The notes beneath the pieces were generated by a model. That model was not told the DNA's origin and did no database searches. It was given only the letters and a program-made list of their open reading frames with translations. This document shows positions 1-9,892 of a stretch of DNA of 41,569 nucleotides, in pieces. The DNA comes from a virus: positions 1-41,569 of IMG/VR virus record IMGVR_UViG_3300025116_000096; one strand, given 5' to 3'. The translations under genes were made by a program, and so were the position numbers. Numbering within the stretch: position 1 is the stretch's first letter; the number at the start of each line of letters is the position of its first letter.

Positions 1-213
1 CTAAACCTCCAACTCAAAATAAGGCAGGCTGGGTGCAGCACCTAGCACTCGCCCATCTTGAATGTAAACCATCTGCCCAACCGTACCGGTGCCGATTACT
101 GTACTTGGCTGGCCGCTTAGTGACTCAACTGTAACGGTGCCCTCGGGGTTTACTGAAACAATTTCCACGATGCTTTTGGGCTGACTGATCAGCTGCTGCA
201 GTTGCTTGAACAT
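1..213 (-). CDS. Small putative tail-associated protein (70 aa)
   Basis: I do not recognise a family. The predicted protein is rich in short beta-type stretches and Gly/Val/Thr and has no membrane segment or signal peptide. It starts at an ATG preceded by a TGGAG-type ribosome site and follows the tail-hub-like gene with a gap of two bases, so it is surely the next cistron of the tail operon, which continues leftwards out of the window. A tail-tip or fibre-linking role is inference from position only. The gene is complete: its stop codon occupies the first three bases of the window. Confidence 0.7.
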   Translation of the reverse strand: MFKQLQQLISQPKSIVEIVSVNPEGTVTVESLSGQPSTVIGTGTVGQMVYIQDGRVLGAAPSLPYFELEV

Positions 214-215
214 CT

Positions 216-2006
216 TTACTCCAGGGATTCAATTAAGCTGACAGACTGGCTAACCTCGATTGCGCCATCGGTATCCACCGAGCAGCGCATTGACATGCTT
301 TCGCAAGTGGCCTTAAACACATCGGTACCCACGCGAACGCCAATTAATTGACCAATTCGAAACGGTGGCAGTGCCGCCATGACTGGCAAGGTGAGTTGCC
401 AGTTGCGCTTTTTGCCTGAGTCGGCAATTGCTGCGGTACCGGCCATGCGGGCCGCTTGTACGTCGACGATTAGCGCTGAGGAAATATCGGCAGCAGGTGC
501 AGTGCCGGCCGTTCCCTGCCTGCGCACCTTTGCAGAAACCCCTACTTGCTCGCCGCGGACAAAAACACAGTCAAATAACGGGCTGATTTGATCCGACTCG
601 TTTTGCTCTTGAATAACGGCATCATGCACAACGATATCTGGCACTGCAGTAGCAGTTAACCAGGGCGACACAGGCCATCGTGGAATGACCTTTATTCTCT
701 GATTTACATCATCGCAGATCACCATGCAACCCAGCTCACCGACCGCTTCGTTGATGGATTCGATTGGGGGCAAACCTGCAGTCGAAAAAGCTCGCGCCGG
801 GACGTTGAAATCCAAAACGCCCAGCAATTCAACCGTCCAATCAGTGAACTGCATCAAATCTTGCAATATTCCGGCAAAGCTGCGAACTACCATGTTTGTA
901 TAACTGATCTGGCTTTTGTAGGGCGCCGCAATTTCAGCCACACGACTGCGGCCGGTACCAGAGTAGTTTTCATCACCGAAAATAGTTCGTTTTGAGTACT
1001 GCTCGATGTAGCCATAAAACTCATAGCCATTCACTGTCCATTTCAGCAACTCATTTTTGGTTCGCTCTGAGTCAATCCGACTTGAGAACTCACAGGAAAT
1101 GGTATGGGCAAACTGGCCGCGGCTATGGCTAAAAGATGCCGCATTGATGACAATCCGCTGGTTATCCCGCACCCTGATACAGTCGATAGTTGGTTGCATT
1201 ACATAAGCCCTTTGAACCTGAGGCTCGATTGGTAGATTTGAGTCAATAACCGGCGTTTTTGGAACGTTTGCTTTGTAGCCGCCGCCAGGTAAGTAAACAC
1301 AAACCACCGGCGATGCGGTAAAGCGCATTACAACTACACCTTCAATTGCGGCTTTTGGACTGGACAGCCGCATCCTGACACGGCCTTTTTGCGGCCGATA
1401 TTTGCCTGAGCACAGCCACCTTGACGGTGTTGGCCCATAATGCAAATAGTGCGGATGCCTGGTCGCATCGATATCATTGTAGTGCCCGGTAAATTGGGTA
1501 ACCCGCATAGCACTTTTTAGCCATAGACCGGAGAAGTTTTTAGCGTGCAACTCGGTATTACCGCGCCATACGATTGATGTCTGCAAATCATAAAGCTGAG
1601 TTTTTGCGAGCCAGTTAACTGACGTGGCGGCGCGTTGCTCCGGCGAGAAAATCCATGCAACTTTGGTATGCCTTTCATGGAGCGGTGTTTTTAACTCAAA
1701 GCCAAACGATATTTTAGTGGATACCAGAGGCGAGAATAACCAATGCGTCTCAAACTGAGCATACACCAAGGAAAACCATTCGGTTTTCCACCAGGCAGAA
1801 GTTTCCCTGGCTAACGGCCGCGGGTTCAGCCATTCAATCAAAGTTGCTGTTTGAACCGTCGGCTTTTTTTCATACCTAAAACCAATTCCCGCCCAAATTG
1901 TGGGGACGCCGATCGGCATAGCAGGAACAGTTTCACCACCGAACCGCATCACTAAAGGATTCGTTAAAGCCTGCGCGGGCCGCGAGAACCTCATTACGAC
2001 TTGCAT
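216..2006 (-). CDS. Putative tail hub / tail-tip structural protein (596 aa)
   Basis: A large protein in the tail-tip block downstream of the tape measure. The C-terminal ~330 residues (about 270-596) read like a baseplate-hub domain: a mixed beta fold with an IDCIRVRDNQ-type opening, then a long amphipathic region. The first ~230 residues are different: short segments with a Trp or aromatic core recur about every 20 residues (IEWL, SAWW, THWLF, VAWIF, VNWLA, IVWRG, GLWLK), and VMRF-like tetrads recur near residues 4, 19 and 230. The start ATG has a GGGGAT ribosome site. Hub assignment is from order and general composition, not from a diagnostic motif. It could equally be a tip attachment protein. 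Confidence 0.6.
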   Translation of the reverse strand: MQVVMRFSRPAQALTNPLVMRFGGETVPAMPIGVPTIWAGIGFRYEKKPTVQTATLIEWLNPRPLARETSAWWKTEWFSLVYAQFETHWLFSPLVSTKISFGFELKTPLHERHTKVAWIFSPEQRAATSVNWLAKTQLYDLQTSIVWRGNTELHAKNFSGLWLKSAMRVTQFTGHYNDIDATRHPHYLHYGPTPSRWLCSGKYRPQKGRVRMRLSSPKAAIEGVVVMRFTASPVVCVYLPGGGYKANVPKTPVIDSNLPIEPQVQRAYVMQPTIDCIRVRDNQRIVINAASFSHSRGQFAHTISCEFSSRIDSERTKNELLKWTVNGYEFYGYIEQYSKRTIFGDENYSGTGRSRVAEIAAPYKSQISYTNMVVRSFAGILQDLMQFTDWTVELLGVLDFNVPARAFSTAGLPPIESINEAVGELGCMVICDDVNQRIKVIPRWPVSPWLTATAVPDIVVHDAVIQEQNESDQISPLFDCVFVRGEQVGVSAKVRRQGTAGTAPAADISSALIVDVQAARMAGTAAIADSGKKRNWQLTLPVMAALPPFRIGQLIGVRVGTDVFKATCESMSMRCSVDTDGAIEVSQSVSLIESLE

Positions 2007-2018
2007 GATAATCCCCGG

Positions 2019-2315
2019 CTATGGCAAAAGGTTTACCGTTCGGGCGTCAACCTTTTCGAGTTTGTGCAGATCTTCCACTGCCGCATTGAATACGCCATTG
2101 TCGTCAACCATCACGATAGTCAGTTGATTAACGTTGGTGTATTGGTCTGGAAGCACAGCTTTGACAATTTCATCGGCTTTACAAAACTGATGGAACAAAA
2201 CAGTCATGGCAATGCGGTCAATAACAAACACACGCTCCGCAGCGGGATCCGCGTCAATTTCCAAAAGGCCAACTGGGACTTCAGTCGCAAGTCCTACATA
2301 GCGGAAAAAATTCAT
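2019..2315 (-). CDS. Tail-operon protein of unknown function (98 aa)
   Basis: Unrecognised. The predicted 98-residue soluble protein has no signal peptide or membrane segment and an alternating hydrophobic pattern compatible with a small alpha/beta fold. Its ATG overlaps the stop of the preceding gene (TGGGAATGA), so translation is coupled to the upstream 323-residue tail gene, and the hub-like gene follows 12 bases after its stop. This position between tail-tip proteins suggests a structural or chaperone role. The opposite strand also has an open frame over this stretch, but it has no ribosome site or operon context. Confidence 0.65.
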   Translation of the reverse strand: MNFFRYVGLATEVPVGLLEIDADPAAERVFVIDRIAMTVLFHQFCKADEIVKAVLPDQYTNVNQLTIVMVDDNGVFNAAVEDLHKLEKVDARTVNLLP

Positions 2316-3283
2316 TCCCAGGACTCCAGGTCAATCCAGGTTGAACACCCATAGGTCCAGTGGCTCTTTACTAACCACATTTGTTTGCCATCAATCATTC
2401 GCGTCACTGGCCAGTTGGTATTCTGATAGCCAACGAAATCACCGATATACATTCCTGGCATCCGGCCTCTAAGCCAGGGAAACAACAAAGATCCGTTTAC
2501 CGTCCCGCCGTTGGTATCACTGACATTTGAGCCAATCGCCGCACCACTGACCACAATACAAATTGGCGCCATAACCTTTGGTAGAAGTTCGGTACTTGAT
2601 GGGAATTGAGCAATCCCAAAAGGGTTAAATAATCGATGAGCTAATGAAAATGCACCACCGTCAGTTCGCATCAGTAAAATTGATGAATTCTGCGGTGACT
2701 CATTGTCCAGAGTTGCGAATAACCCAGTATTGTCATTGCTTGAGCTCGTATTGTTGGTGGAGATAAAACGCCCACTGTCTGAAGGGATAAAAGACTCAAA
2801 GTCACCCACAAAAATGTTCGAATTATAAAACCCTGAAGAACCCATTTTGGAGCCATTTGCAGTCAAGCTTGGCAACAAACAAATCATAAAGTAAAACGCT
2901 TTAGCCGTGCCAATAATGACCCAGCCCTTCTGGTTGACTGATTCTTGCCGGAAAGCCTGTTCGTAGCCTGGTTGAAACGGATTGTCGATATCAGCAAAGT
3001 TTTTAGCCGCCACAAATCGCATAACCGTGTAGTTTGCATCCGTTGCGGTGTTAGAACGAAAGCGGACCATGCCACCAGATCCGCCTGCAGCCACTTTATT
3101 CTGAAAAACAATTTTTTGAGTAACGTTGTCTTCAAAAACGATTGACCAATCCAACGGTAATTTCGACCCATACCCCTCAACCAGGCATTTTTTTAGCACA
3201 TTAATAATTTCAGAGGGTTTGCCGGTGTTGAGCTGTGGCGCACCTACATCATCCCACCGATAGACTGTTACTGGAGTTGGCAT
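2312..3283 (-). CDS. Putative tail-tip structural protein (323 aa)
   Basis: Predicted 323-residue protein, Ser/Gly/Asn-rich in the middle, with many short beta-type segments, typical of virion surface proteins. No catalytic motif is visible. I chose the ATG at 3283 because GAGGA lies five to six bases before it; a GTG or ATG four codons upstream lies inside the preceding gene. It is sandwiched between the 809-residue structural protein and the small 98-residue protein with four-base overlaps, so it belongs to the same late transcript. Its N-terminal sequence (TPVTVYRWDD) resembles openings seen in tail proteins of siphophages with Mu-like heads, but that is a weak impression. Confidence 0.6.
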   Translation of the reverse strand: MPTPVTVYRWDDVGAPQLNTGKPSEIINVLKKCLVEGYGSKLPLDWSIVFEDNVTQKIVFQNKVAAGGSGGMVRFRSNTATDANYTVMRFVAAKNFADIDNPFQPGYEQAFRQESVNQKGWVIIGTAKAFYFMICLLPSLTANGSKMGSSGFYNSNIFVGDFESFIPSDSGRFISTNNTSSSNDNTGLFATLDNESPQNSSILLMRTDGGAFSLAHRLFNPFGIAQFPSSTELLPKVMAPICIVVSGAAIGSNVSDTNGGTVNGSLLFPWLRGRMPGMYIGDFVGYQNTNWPVTRMIDGKQMWLVKSHWTYGCSTWIDLESWE

Positions 3284-3284
3284 A

Positions 3285-5714
3285 TTAGTCCTCATTACCT
3301 CGAAGCATTATCGTGATGCTGTCTTTATCAATCATGCTGTGCCCGGGGCTTACTGATCGCACAAGCATTGTCGGTTTGCTGGCCGCAAAGGTCGTAAAGC
3401 GGACCGCTTCACCAGGCGCCCAGCCACCACCCCAGGCATTTGCTGGCAACACAAAGTAAGGCTCCCCAGTTCGTGGGTTAATAGGAGCAAATGTGTTGAT
3501 CGTGTCGCCTGTGGCGATTTGCCCAAGGCTTTTGCCAATGCAGCGATAGCTTGTAGAACTGGTCATCAATAACAGCCAATCTTCGTTTACCGCCCCCTGG
3601 TTGGTAACGACAATCGGATAGTCGATTACGTTTAAATTTGCGGTCGCTGCTGGCCCTGATGCCCCCCAATTGCCACTCCAACTGGTCATATCCCACACAG
3701 CGCTGACACGAGATTGCAGATCTCCTAAGACCTGAACACTGGCAACTGTTGAGCCGATGGGATAATCGCGAATAAGCGGACTGGCCAGCTCAATAGAGTC
3801 GACCGTTTTGTTGATCACCATCGCTTCTTCAGCCAAGGTATGTGTCAACACAAATGGCGCTGTAAAGCCGGTAAACGTGCCATGCAACGTTACGACACCG
3901 GTCACCTTGTTGTAGCTGTAATGATCATCGGTCTGGGTCCACAAGCTTTTACCGTCTTTGTCGGTAAGCTCAACCCAACTTTGTGGGCGGGCTGAGTGAG
4001 TCTGACCATTTGCCGGGCTGGGAATTGATATCACCTGCTTATCGGACACAACCAGAACACCCCATTTATTGAACATGTCAACGCGGCCACCCAATGGCAA
4101 GCGCACTGGGTTGTAGCCGTAGAGTTCGGCCGGAGGCAGCAGCCCCACTTTTTCCGTGATGTCGTAGCGTAGAGTGCCCAGAAAAACCGCTTGGCTGAAG
4201 TTTAACGTCACAATCCCGCTGTTAATCGTGCCGGTAATACCTGCACCAAAAATATTCCCGCTAGCGTTGGCGGCGCCACTGATAACACCACCGCTAACTC
4301 GTTCAACTGTGAAATAGAATGTTTCAGGATCATAGTCAGTGACCGAAACAGCAAAACTACAGCTGATATCACCTGATGTAGCATTTGACTCAATCAATGC
4401 CGTCAGCAATGCGCCAGAATATCCACCTTCATAGGCAATTACACCAGCACTACTGATGGTGCCAATGCGGCGATCTGGGCTGGCAACAGCAAATTCTGAG
4501 GCTGAGTGCCAAAATAAGATGCCATTAAAATCTGCAACTCTGAGTGCGGTACCACCTCCCGGGTTGGGCACCGTTCCAGATACTGTGTTGAACACAACCG
4601 ATTTGCCGCCAATCGGAAGATTTGATGTCCACTCTGCATAACGGATACTGCTGAGGTAGCTAACCGATACCAGCGTTGCCGGATCAGGCCGGCGTGGCAG
4701 TGTGATAAAAACGAATTGTCCCACCCGCGCTAATGTCGGGTTACTTTCGATATAACACTTCCCGTTGTAGTAGTAGCGGACCTGAACAGACGCATCGACA
4801 CCACGTACCGCTCCGGAAAAATAGTCTGGCACGAACCAAGAGTAAGAAAGCCCATTCACCGCGGGTGTACTGGCCACTTTTCTGATTAAACCGCTTGCTG
4901 CGGAAATTGGGTCGATGGGGATAGAAATCAGCTCGTCACCGGCATTATTTTCCGGCAACAACTGACCAATTGTTGTAACAACCGGAAGTTTTCTGATCCC
5001 CGCTGTAACTGCAGCGCTCAGACGCGTAACACCATGGAATTTCAGGTCAGTTCTGCTTGTTGTGGCTCGCAATTTAGATATGCTGGTTTGCCCGTTCACG
5101 GTTACGGTCGAAGCCGGAAGCGCAAAAGTCATGCCCGGGGCAAAACGAACTCCAATCGGACTCTTTTCAACCACCTGAGCAAAGTGCGCTCTGCGCGGCC
5201 AGTCTGCATTTTCGGAGCCGGTATATTCAGTGCTTATGCAAATCACATCACCAACAGAAAGATTCACTGCAGCGGAGTTGGTTGCGTTTTTAGCAAGATC
5301 ATCAGCTGGGATCAAATCCTGATATTGCACCATGCCAGCCAAGCCAGAGCGCAAAAGTAGACCTGGCACAACCGCCGATTCCAAATATTCCCGCATCTGA
5401 GGCAGTCGGCTTTCGTCGTTGATATCTGCGCTTTGAACAATAAAGCAATGCACTAGTGGGTCCTCGGGCGGATCGCTCAGGTAAATGTGCGCATCCTTTA
5501 AACGCTCTGTGCCAGGCGTATCGATACCCGGAAAAATCTTCTCTATTTCAACCGAGCCCTGACTATGGTCGATAACACTGACCGAGGTGAACACCTGATT
5601 AAGCTGGCCGTTTTCAACCTCATTGACAGAGCGTTGACCGCCTGCCGTTTCATTATTGCCCTGCTGCTCTGGCTTAAAAATTTTGAGGTCAGTTCTGCGA
5701 ATTGAGCCGGTCAT
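3285..5714 (-). CDS. Large tail-tip / baseplate structural protein (809 aa)
   Basis: The largest tail-tip protein in the window. It is beta-rich with repeated Val/Thr/Ser strands, Gly turns and no signal peptide or membrane segment. The N-terminal ~150 residues include a conserved-looking stretch (KIFKPEQQ, then IDTPGTERLKDAHIYLSDPPEDP). The rest looks like several immunoglobulin- or fibronectin-like modules, an inference from composition. It follows the 122-residue tail gene by eight bases and overlaps nothing upstream. Location after the tape measure and before the hub-like protein is typical for distal tail or baseplate proteins. I cannot name a family with confidence. Confidence 0.6.
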   Translation of the reverse strand: MTGSIRRTDLKIFKPEQQGNNETAGGQRSVNEVENGQLNQVFTSVSVIDHSQGSVEIEKIFPGIDTPGTERLKDAHIYLSDPPEDPLVHCFIVQSADINDESRLPQMREYLESAVVPGLLLRSGLAGMVQYQDLIPADDLAKNATNSAAVNLSVGDVICISTEYTGSENADWPRRAHFAQVVEKSPIGVRFAPGMTFALPASTVTVNGQTSISKLRATTSRTDLKFHGVTRLSAAVTAGIRKLPVVTTIGQLLPENNAGDELISIPIDPISAASGLIRKVASTPAVNGLSYSWFVPDYFSGAVRGVDASVQVRYYYNGKCYIESNPTLARVGQFVFITLPRRPDPATLVSVSYLSSIRYAEWTSNLPIGGKSVVFNTVSGTVPNPGGGTALRVADFNGILFWHSASEFAVASPDRRIGTISSAGVIAYEGGYSGALLTALIESNATSGDISCSFAVSVTDYDPETFYFTVERVSGGVISGAANASGNIFGAGITGTINSGIVTLNFSQAVFLGTLRYDITEKVGLLPPAELYGYNPVRLPLGGRVDMFNKWGVLVVSDKQVISIPSPANGQTHSARPQSWVELTDKDGKSLWTQTDDHYSYNKVTGVVTLHGTFTGFTAPFVLTHTLAEEAMVINKTVDSIELASPLIRDYPIGSTVASVQVLGDLQSRVSAVWDMTSWSGNWGASGPAATANLNVIDYPIVVTNQGAVNEDWLLLMTSSTSYRCIGKSLGQIATGDTINTFAPINPRTGEPYFVLPANAWGGGWAPGEAVRFTTFAASKPTMLVRSVSPGHSMIDKDSITIMLRGNED

Positions 5715-5721
5715 AGCGATC

Positions 5722-6090
5722 CTAAACAGTTATGAATTTCAAAGTGACGTCGGTTACGTGTTCGTCACCGGCAACATGGTCAAACAAATCGGCGCCTGTA
5801 ACAGCAGGGCCTGCTGTGTGATCCCAAATGACTGACATGGTTTCCCCGCTGTGCACCAACGTAAATGGCACCAATATGGCCTCACTATGGCTTTTAATTG
5901 ACTCAAACTGAGCCGAGGTCACCCACCCCTCTTTTGTACCAAAAACCAGCTGATGCCCTGCAACTATCGCAGTTTGCTGGATTAGCGGCGCGCCGTTCAG
6001 CGCCCGCTTCATCGTGCTGGATACCCGCCGCACGCTGTGCCGGTTTATCCACAGCATGTTTTCCACGGCAATGCCGTCTATCAGTGTCAT
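5722..6090 (-). CDS. Small tail protein downstream of tape measure (122 aa)
   Basis: Predicted 122-residue soluble protein beginning MTLIDGIAVENML, with strong beta-strand periodicity and no membrane segment. In siphophages the first gene after the tape measure usually encodes a distal-tail or minor tail protein of about this size, and that is the suggestion here. The start has a GGGGGG-rich ribosome site eight bases upstream. Twenty bases separate it from the tape-measure stop. No family-specific motif is visible to me. Confidence 0.65.
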   Translation of the reverse strand: MTLIDGIAVENMLWINRHSVRRVSSTMKRALNGAPLIQQTAIVAGHQLVFGTKEGWVTSAQFESIKSHSEAILVPFTLVHSGETMSVIWDHTAGPAVTGADLFDHVAGDEHVTDVTLKFITV

Positions 6091-6110
6091 CAGCCCCCCG
6101 GCGATTCTGC

Positions 6111-9100
6111 TTATCCGCCCACACTCATCTGCTGCTTAATAGATGCAACCAGCTGAGCCAGCACGTCACGATCAATGGATGTATTAAATTTTTGATTGCC
6201 AACCTGCAGCACGAGTAGCGCTGGCAGATCTGAACTTTGGGTAGAAACCTGCGATTGAGATTTCACTGCCGATTCAACCGGCAGTCTGATTTCAGGACGG
6301 AGAGTCTCCTGAACTTTTGCTTTAGATGCGGCGTTTGCTGTGGTCTGCGCTTTCGCCGCTCGCTCGTCTTCTGCGCGTTGACTTTGCTTCTGTGTGGCAA
6401 TTTGCCGTGCCAGATCAAGTGCCTCACGTGCTTTCGCGATGGACGCGGTATCACCGGTTTTTTGCGCCTCCCGCAGCTTCTTAGTGAGTTCTTCATTTTT
6501 GAGCCGATACTCTTCGGCCTCGATTTTCTCAGTCTCACCTTTGAGCTGCATCAGTTCCCGCCGAAGATTTGATACGGTGCCGGTCAAATCATCACTGAGA
6601 GCCTGCACCCGCCCCCTGGCTGCATCGATTGACTGTTGCAGATTCGCCAAGCTGGTTTTATCCAGATTGCCCATATTGTTGTTTGCAATGTAGGTGATCT
6701 GATTCAGCCGATGCAGCGAGACCGTGCTGTTCTCCAGCTCTTCGGTCAACTCCCTATACCGCAGAGTTTGACTGATTATTGCTTTTTCCCGGCTAAATCC
6801 CTGTTCAAATTGCTTGGCCAAAGTTCGCCAGAACTCGCCGAGTGTTGCCCCAGCCTGCTGGATTTTTTCGTCAAGCTCCTGGATCCGGCCTTTTAATTGC
6901 TCATTCGACTTTCCGGTTAAATCAAACTCCTGGCGAAGGTAGTTACTAGCCTCGCCATAAAGACTGGTAAACCGAGTTGCACGACCCGTTGAACTGGCCA
7001 GCGCATCCATTCGGTCTTTTTGTTCACGCAAACTGATGTTAGATTTATCAACCTGCTCGCCAGCCGTTTTTTGCTTCTGCTCAAAATCGCCAATAAGTTT
7101 GCTGACAACTGATAAACGCTGCTCTAAACGGTCTTTTGCTTCAATGTACTCATAAGCGGCTATGGCGCCGCGCTTGTACATCTCGTTAAGCCGGTCTAGT
7201 TCGTCCTGAGTGCTGCGATACTCCTGTACCAGTTCGCCGTAGGTTTGCGCCTCCAGCAGCTTGATTTTGTTCAGCTCGTCGGTTTGTTCTTTCAGAGCTT
7301 TTTGCTTTTCAGTCAGCTGCTGCTGTGCATCAGCCTTTTCTTTAACTGATGCTGTGGTGCTTGTTAAAGTCTCTTTTAGCTTCTGAATGCTATTGCTGGT
7401 TTCATTAATTTTGCTGACATATTGCGCCTGGAACTGACTGGCACTTTGCTGACTAGCGGTAAATTCAGTGTTTTTATCAACCAGCCCATTCAATGTAGAA
7501 GTAAGCCCTTTTGCAGCGGCCTCAACTTTCAGGGCTTCAGGCACAGCTTTGCCCTGTGCAGCAGCTAACTTCAATGAAGATTCCGCCCATTTTTCATAGG
7601 CTTGCCTTACCTCAAACGCAGTCAACTGCCCCTTTTTGTATTGCTCATCAATAGCGTCATAGACCCGTTTAGCAGCATCTTCCTGATCTTGCAGGCTTTT
7701 AACTGTCACAATTCCTGACTTACTGATCAGGGTGGCCAATTCCTCGGCAGCAGCAGCACGCTCAGCCTCTGCATCCGCAATCGTTCTAATTGAATTGACT
7801 TGCTCAACTGCCGACTTCGCCGCCGCATCTGACGCTCTCTGATAAGACGCTTCAGAAGATTTTGCTACCTCACCGGTAATCTGTTGCCATGCAGCTTTTA
7901 TATCAGCGCTATCTTGCTCGATTTGATCTTTGTAGGCCTGAGAAACCGCTTGGAGCATTTCACCGGTGCTGCGCAAACTAGCCGCAATTTTGTCACCACC
8001 AAGGACATCAAAAAAAACAGATAGGCCATTGGCCATATTAGAAAAATATTGAGTTACCGCAGCGGCAAGAAATGATATTCCAGCAGAAACTCCGTTAAAA
8101 ACTAAACGGATAGAACCAGCGACTACCTGTACAGAGCGGGTAAATGCGCTGATATTTTCCAGCGTAGCTTTTAACCCACTACCACCATCCCGAATGATGC
8201 TGCTAAAGAAATTACTGACATCCTCAGCCAGCTTTTTTAAGCGGCCGTTGGCATCTAGTTCATCAAATTTCGCATTTAGCTCTTTTAGAAAATCTACAGC
8301 AACCTGATACGCACCACTGTCAGCAATTTTTTGTTTGAAACTTTCCCAGTTGTTAGCGATCAGGTTTATCTGGCCACTGAGGCGATTGAGACTAGTTGCC
8401 GCCTGACCACTTGCCTGCTTGCCCATTTCTTCGAAGAGGGCTTTAATCGTTTCACGACCGAGCTGGCCTGATTCGCTGAGCTTCTGTAATTCAATGACGT
8501 TTTTGCCGGTCACAGATGCCAGCAAGTCCCAAACTGGAACGCCGCGCTCTACCAACTGCAGTATTTCTTCACCCTGCAGTTTTTGCTTTGCCCACGCTTG
8601 GCCAACACCTAAGATGATCCCGTTCAGGCGCTCTTGGCCACCACCTAACTTCGCACTGTAATCTGTCAAGGCCTGCAAACTGCCGGACATCGGGTCAATG
8701 CCGAATGTTTTCAGGCTGGCAAATGCTTGTCGCGCACCATCCAGACGGGTACCGGTTTGATTCGCAAAGTCCTTAATCCAAGCGGTTGCTTGCTCACCAC
8801 GCTCAATGCTGCCCATCATTGCAGTCATTTGAGCGGCGAATGAAGCCGCACTATCGCCGGTGCTTAAGACGCCAACAATACTGTCTTTTAGTCGGTCGAT
8901 GCCGATGTAAGCGGCGGCCATAGCCAGCAAACTGCGGGTTGCTGAAATTATGGAGCCCTGAAAATCACCGGCTTTTTTTGAGCTTTGCTCTAAAAGGCGT
9001 TCATGGCGCACCAGCTTTTCGTTCACGCCACTGATTGCAATTTCAGCCGCGGCTTGCTGCTGCTTTAAATCACGACTGGCATCAGCCAGCTTATCCATCG

Positions 9101-9830
9101 ATACGCCAGCACTGCGCAGGCTGGCTTCATGCTGGCGATATTCGTTCTGGTTTTTGTTGAGTGTGCTGCCAAGTTGCGTCAGCTCACCACGCGCTTGCTT
9201 TACCTTGAGTGCGTACTCGGCATTGGTTTGGCCTGCTTTGTCGGCTGCAAAACCGGTTTCACGCAGCTCATCCTCTTGCTTGGCAATTTCTGATGATAAC
9301 TGCGCAGCACTTTGTGATGTTTTGCGCTGGGCCTGCTCTAAGCCAGCCAACTCATTGGTGGCTTTTGCCAACGCAGCCGACTGTGCTTTGCCCGATGTAG
9401 CGCCAACACTTTGCGAATTGCTCAGGCGCTCTACCTCTGCCCGGGCTTGCGCGATCTGATTTTCATAGCGCTGTAGTTGCTGGGTCGACTCGGCCTGTTG
9501 CGCCTGCAGTTTGGCGAGCTCAGCCGCGCCTGTCTTTTGTGACTGCTCCAGCTGCTTTGCTTCGGCGGCTGCGGCTTTTTGCGCCGTAATTAATTTACCA
9601 AGGGCAGCGCTGCTTTCGAGGTATGATTGCTCGCCCTTTTTGATAGCGCCTGTAAGCTCTTCAATGCGGCGAATGCTGTTTTGCTGGTTTTGCAGCTCAG
9701 TCAGTCGACTGTTTAAAATTTCACTTTGCGAAGCCAGCTCACCCAGTGCTTTTTCAGACTTTTTAGCCTCAGACGAAAACAGATCGCGCCCTTGGATAAT
9801 TAGATTAATAACCTGATCTTTAAAGCTCAT
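6111..9830 (-). CDS. Tail tape measure protein (1239 aa)
   Basis: The longest gene of the tail operon and diagnostic for a long-tailed virion. Residues 1-280 and about 640-1180 are almost continuous coiled coil (Gln/Glu/Lys/Ala heptads). Between them, near residues 290-620, lies a hydrophobic, glycine-containing block with the tape-measure N-domain character (IGIDRLKDSIVGVL and onward). Tape measures set tail length; at about 1.5 angstrom per residue this would give a tail of roughly 185 nm (inference). I placed the start at 9830 because TTAGGT lies just upstream; an in-frame ATG eight codons earlier falls in the T-run of the preceding terminator. No separate overlapping tail chaperone genes precede it. 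Confidence 0.93.
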   Translation of the reverse strand: MSFKDQVINLIIQGRDLFSSEAKKSEKALGELASQSEILNSRLTELQNQQNSIRRIEELTGAIKKGEQSYLESSAALGKLITAQKAAAAEAKQLEQSQKTGAAELAKLQAQQAESTQQLQRYENQIAQARAEVERLSNSQSVGATSGKAQSAALAKATNELAGLEQAQRKTSQSAAQLSSEIAKQEDELRETGFAADKAGQTNAEYALKVKQARGELTQLGSTLNKNQNEYRQHEASLRSAGVSMDKLADASRDLKQQQAAAEIAISGVNEKLVRHERLLEQSSKKAGDFQGSIISATRSLLAMAAAYIGIDRLKDSIVGVLSTGDSAASFAAQMTAMMGSIERGEQATAWIKDFANQTGTRLDGARQAFASLKTFGIDPMSGSLQALTDYSAKLGGGQERLNGIILGVGQAWAKQKLQGEEILQLVERGVPVWDLLASVTGKNVIELQKLSESGQLGRETIKALFEEMGKQASGQAATSLNRLSGQINLIANNWESFKQKIADSGAYQVAVDFLKELNAKFDELDANGRLKKLAEDVSNFFSSIIRDGGSGLKATLENISAFTRSVQVVAGSIRLVFNGVSAGISFLAAAVTQYFSNMANGLSVFFDVLGGDKIAASLRSTGEMLQAVSQAYKDQIEQDSADIKAAWQQITGEVAKSSEASYQRASDAAAKSAVEQVNSIRTIADAEAERAAAAEELATLISKSGIVTVKSLQDQEDAAKRVYDAIDEQYKKGQLTAFEVRQAYEKWAESSLKLAAAQGKAVPEALKVEAAAKGLTSTLNGLVDKNTEFTASQQSASQFQAQYVSKINETSNSIQKLKETLTSTTASVKEKADAQQQLTEKQKALKEQTDELNKIKLLEAQTYGELVQEYRSTQDELDRLNEMYKRGAIAAYEYIEAKDRLEQRLSVVSKLIGDFEQKQKTAGEQVDKSNISLREQKDRMDALASSTGRATRFTSLYGEASNYLRQEFDLTGKSNEQLKGRIQELDEKIQQAGATLGEFWRTLAKQFEQGFSREKAIISQTLRYRELTEELENSTVSLHRLNQITYIANNNMGNLDKTSLANLQQSIDAARGRVQALSDDLTGTVSNLRRELMQLKGETEKIEAEEYRLKNEELTKKLREAQKTGDTASIAKAREALDLARQIATQKQSQRAEDERAAKAQTTANAASKAKVQETLRPEIRLPVESAVKSQSQVSTQSSDLPALLVLQVGNQKFNTSIDRDVLAQLVASIKQQMSVGG

Positions 9831-9853
9831 GATGTACCTAAACTGGTTTTGCA

Positions 9854-9892
9854 AAATAAAAAGCCCGACGAACCAGAACGGTTTGCCGGGCT
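9854..9892 (-). terminator. Intrinsic terminator between tail tube and tape measure genes
   Basis: On the minus strand AGCCCG (9892-9887) pairs with CGGGCT (9867-9862), with an inner AACC/GGTT helix and small internal loop, followed by a TTTTTATTTT run. It lies 19 bases after the tail-tube stop and before the tape-measure start. It probably gives high tail-tube and reduced tape-measure expression; late antitermination would let some transcripts pass. Confidence 0.8.

Noticed and set aside
2001-2354. Plus-strand frame opposite the 98-residue tail gene
   Set aside because: Antisense to a tightly coupled tail operon, no ribosome site or promoter, composition of a shadow frame.
9154-9816. Several plus-strand frames opposite the tape measure gene
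   Set aside because: Cys/Ser/Ala-rich shadows produced by the coiled-coil codons of the tape measure; no start signals.
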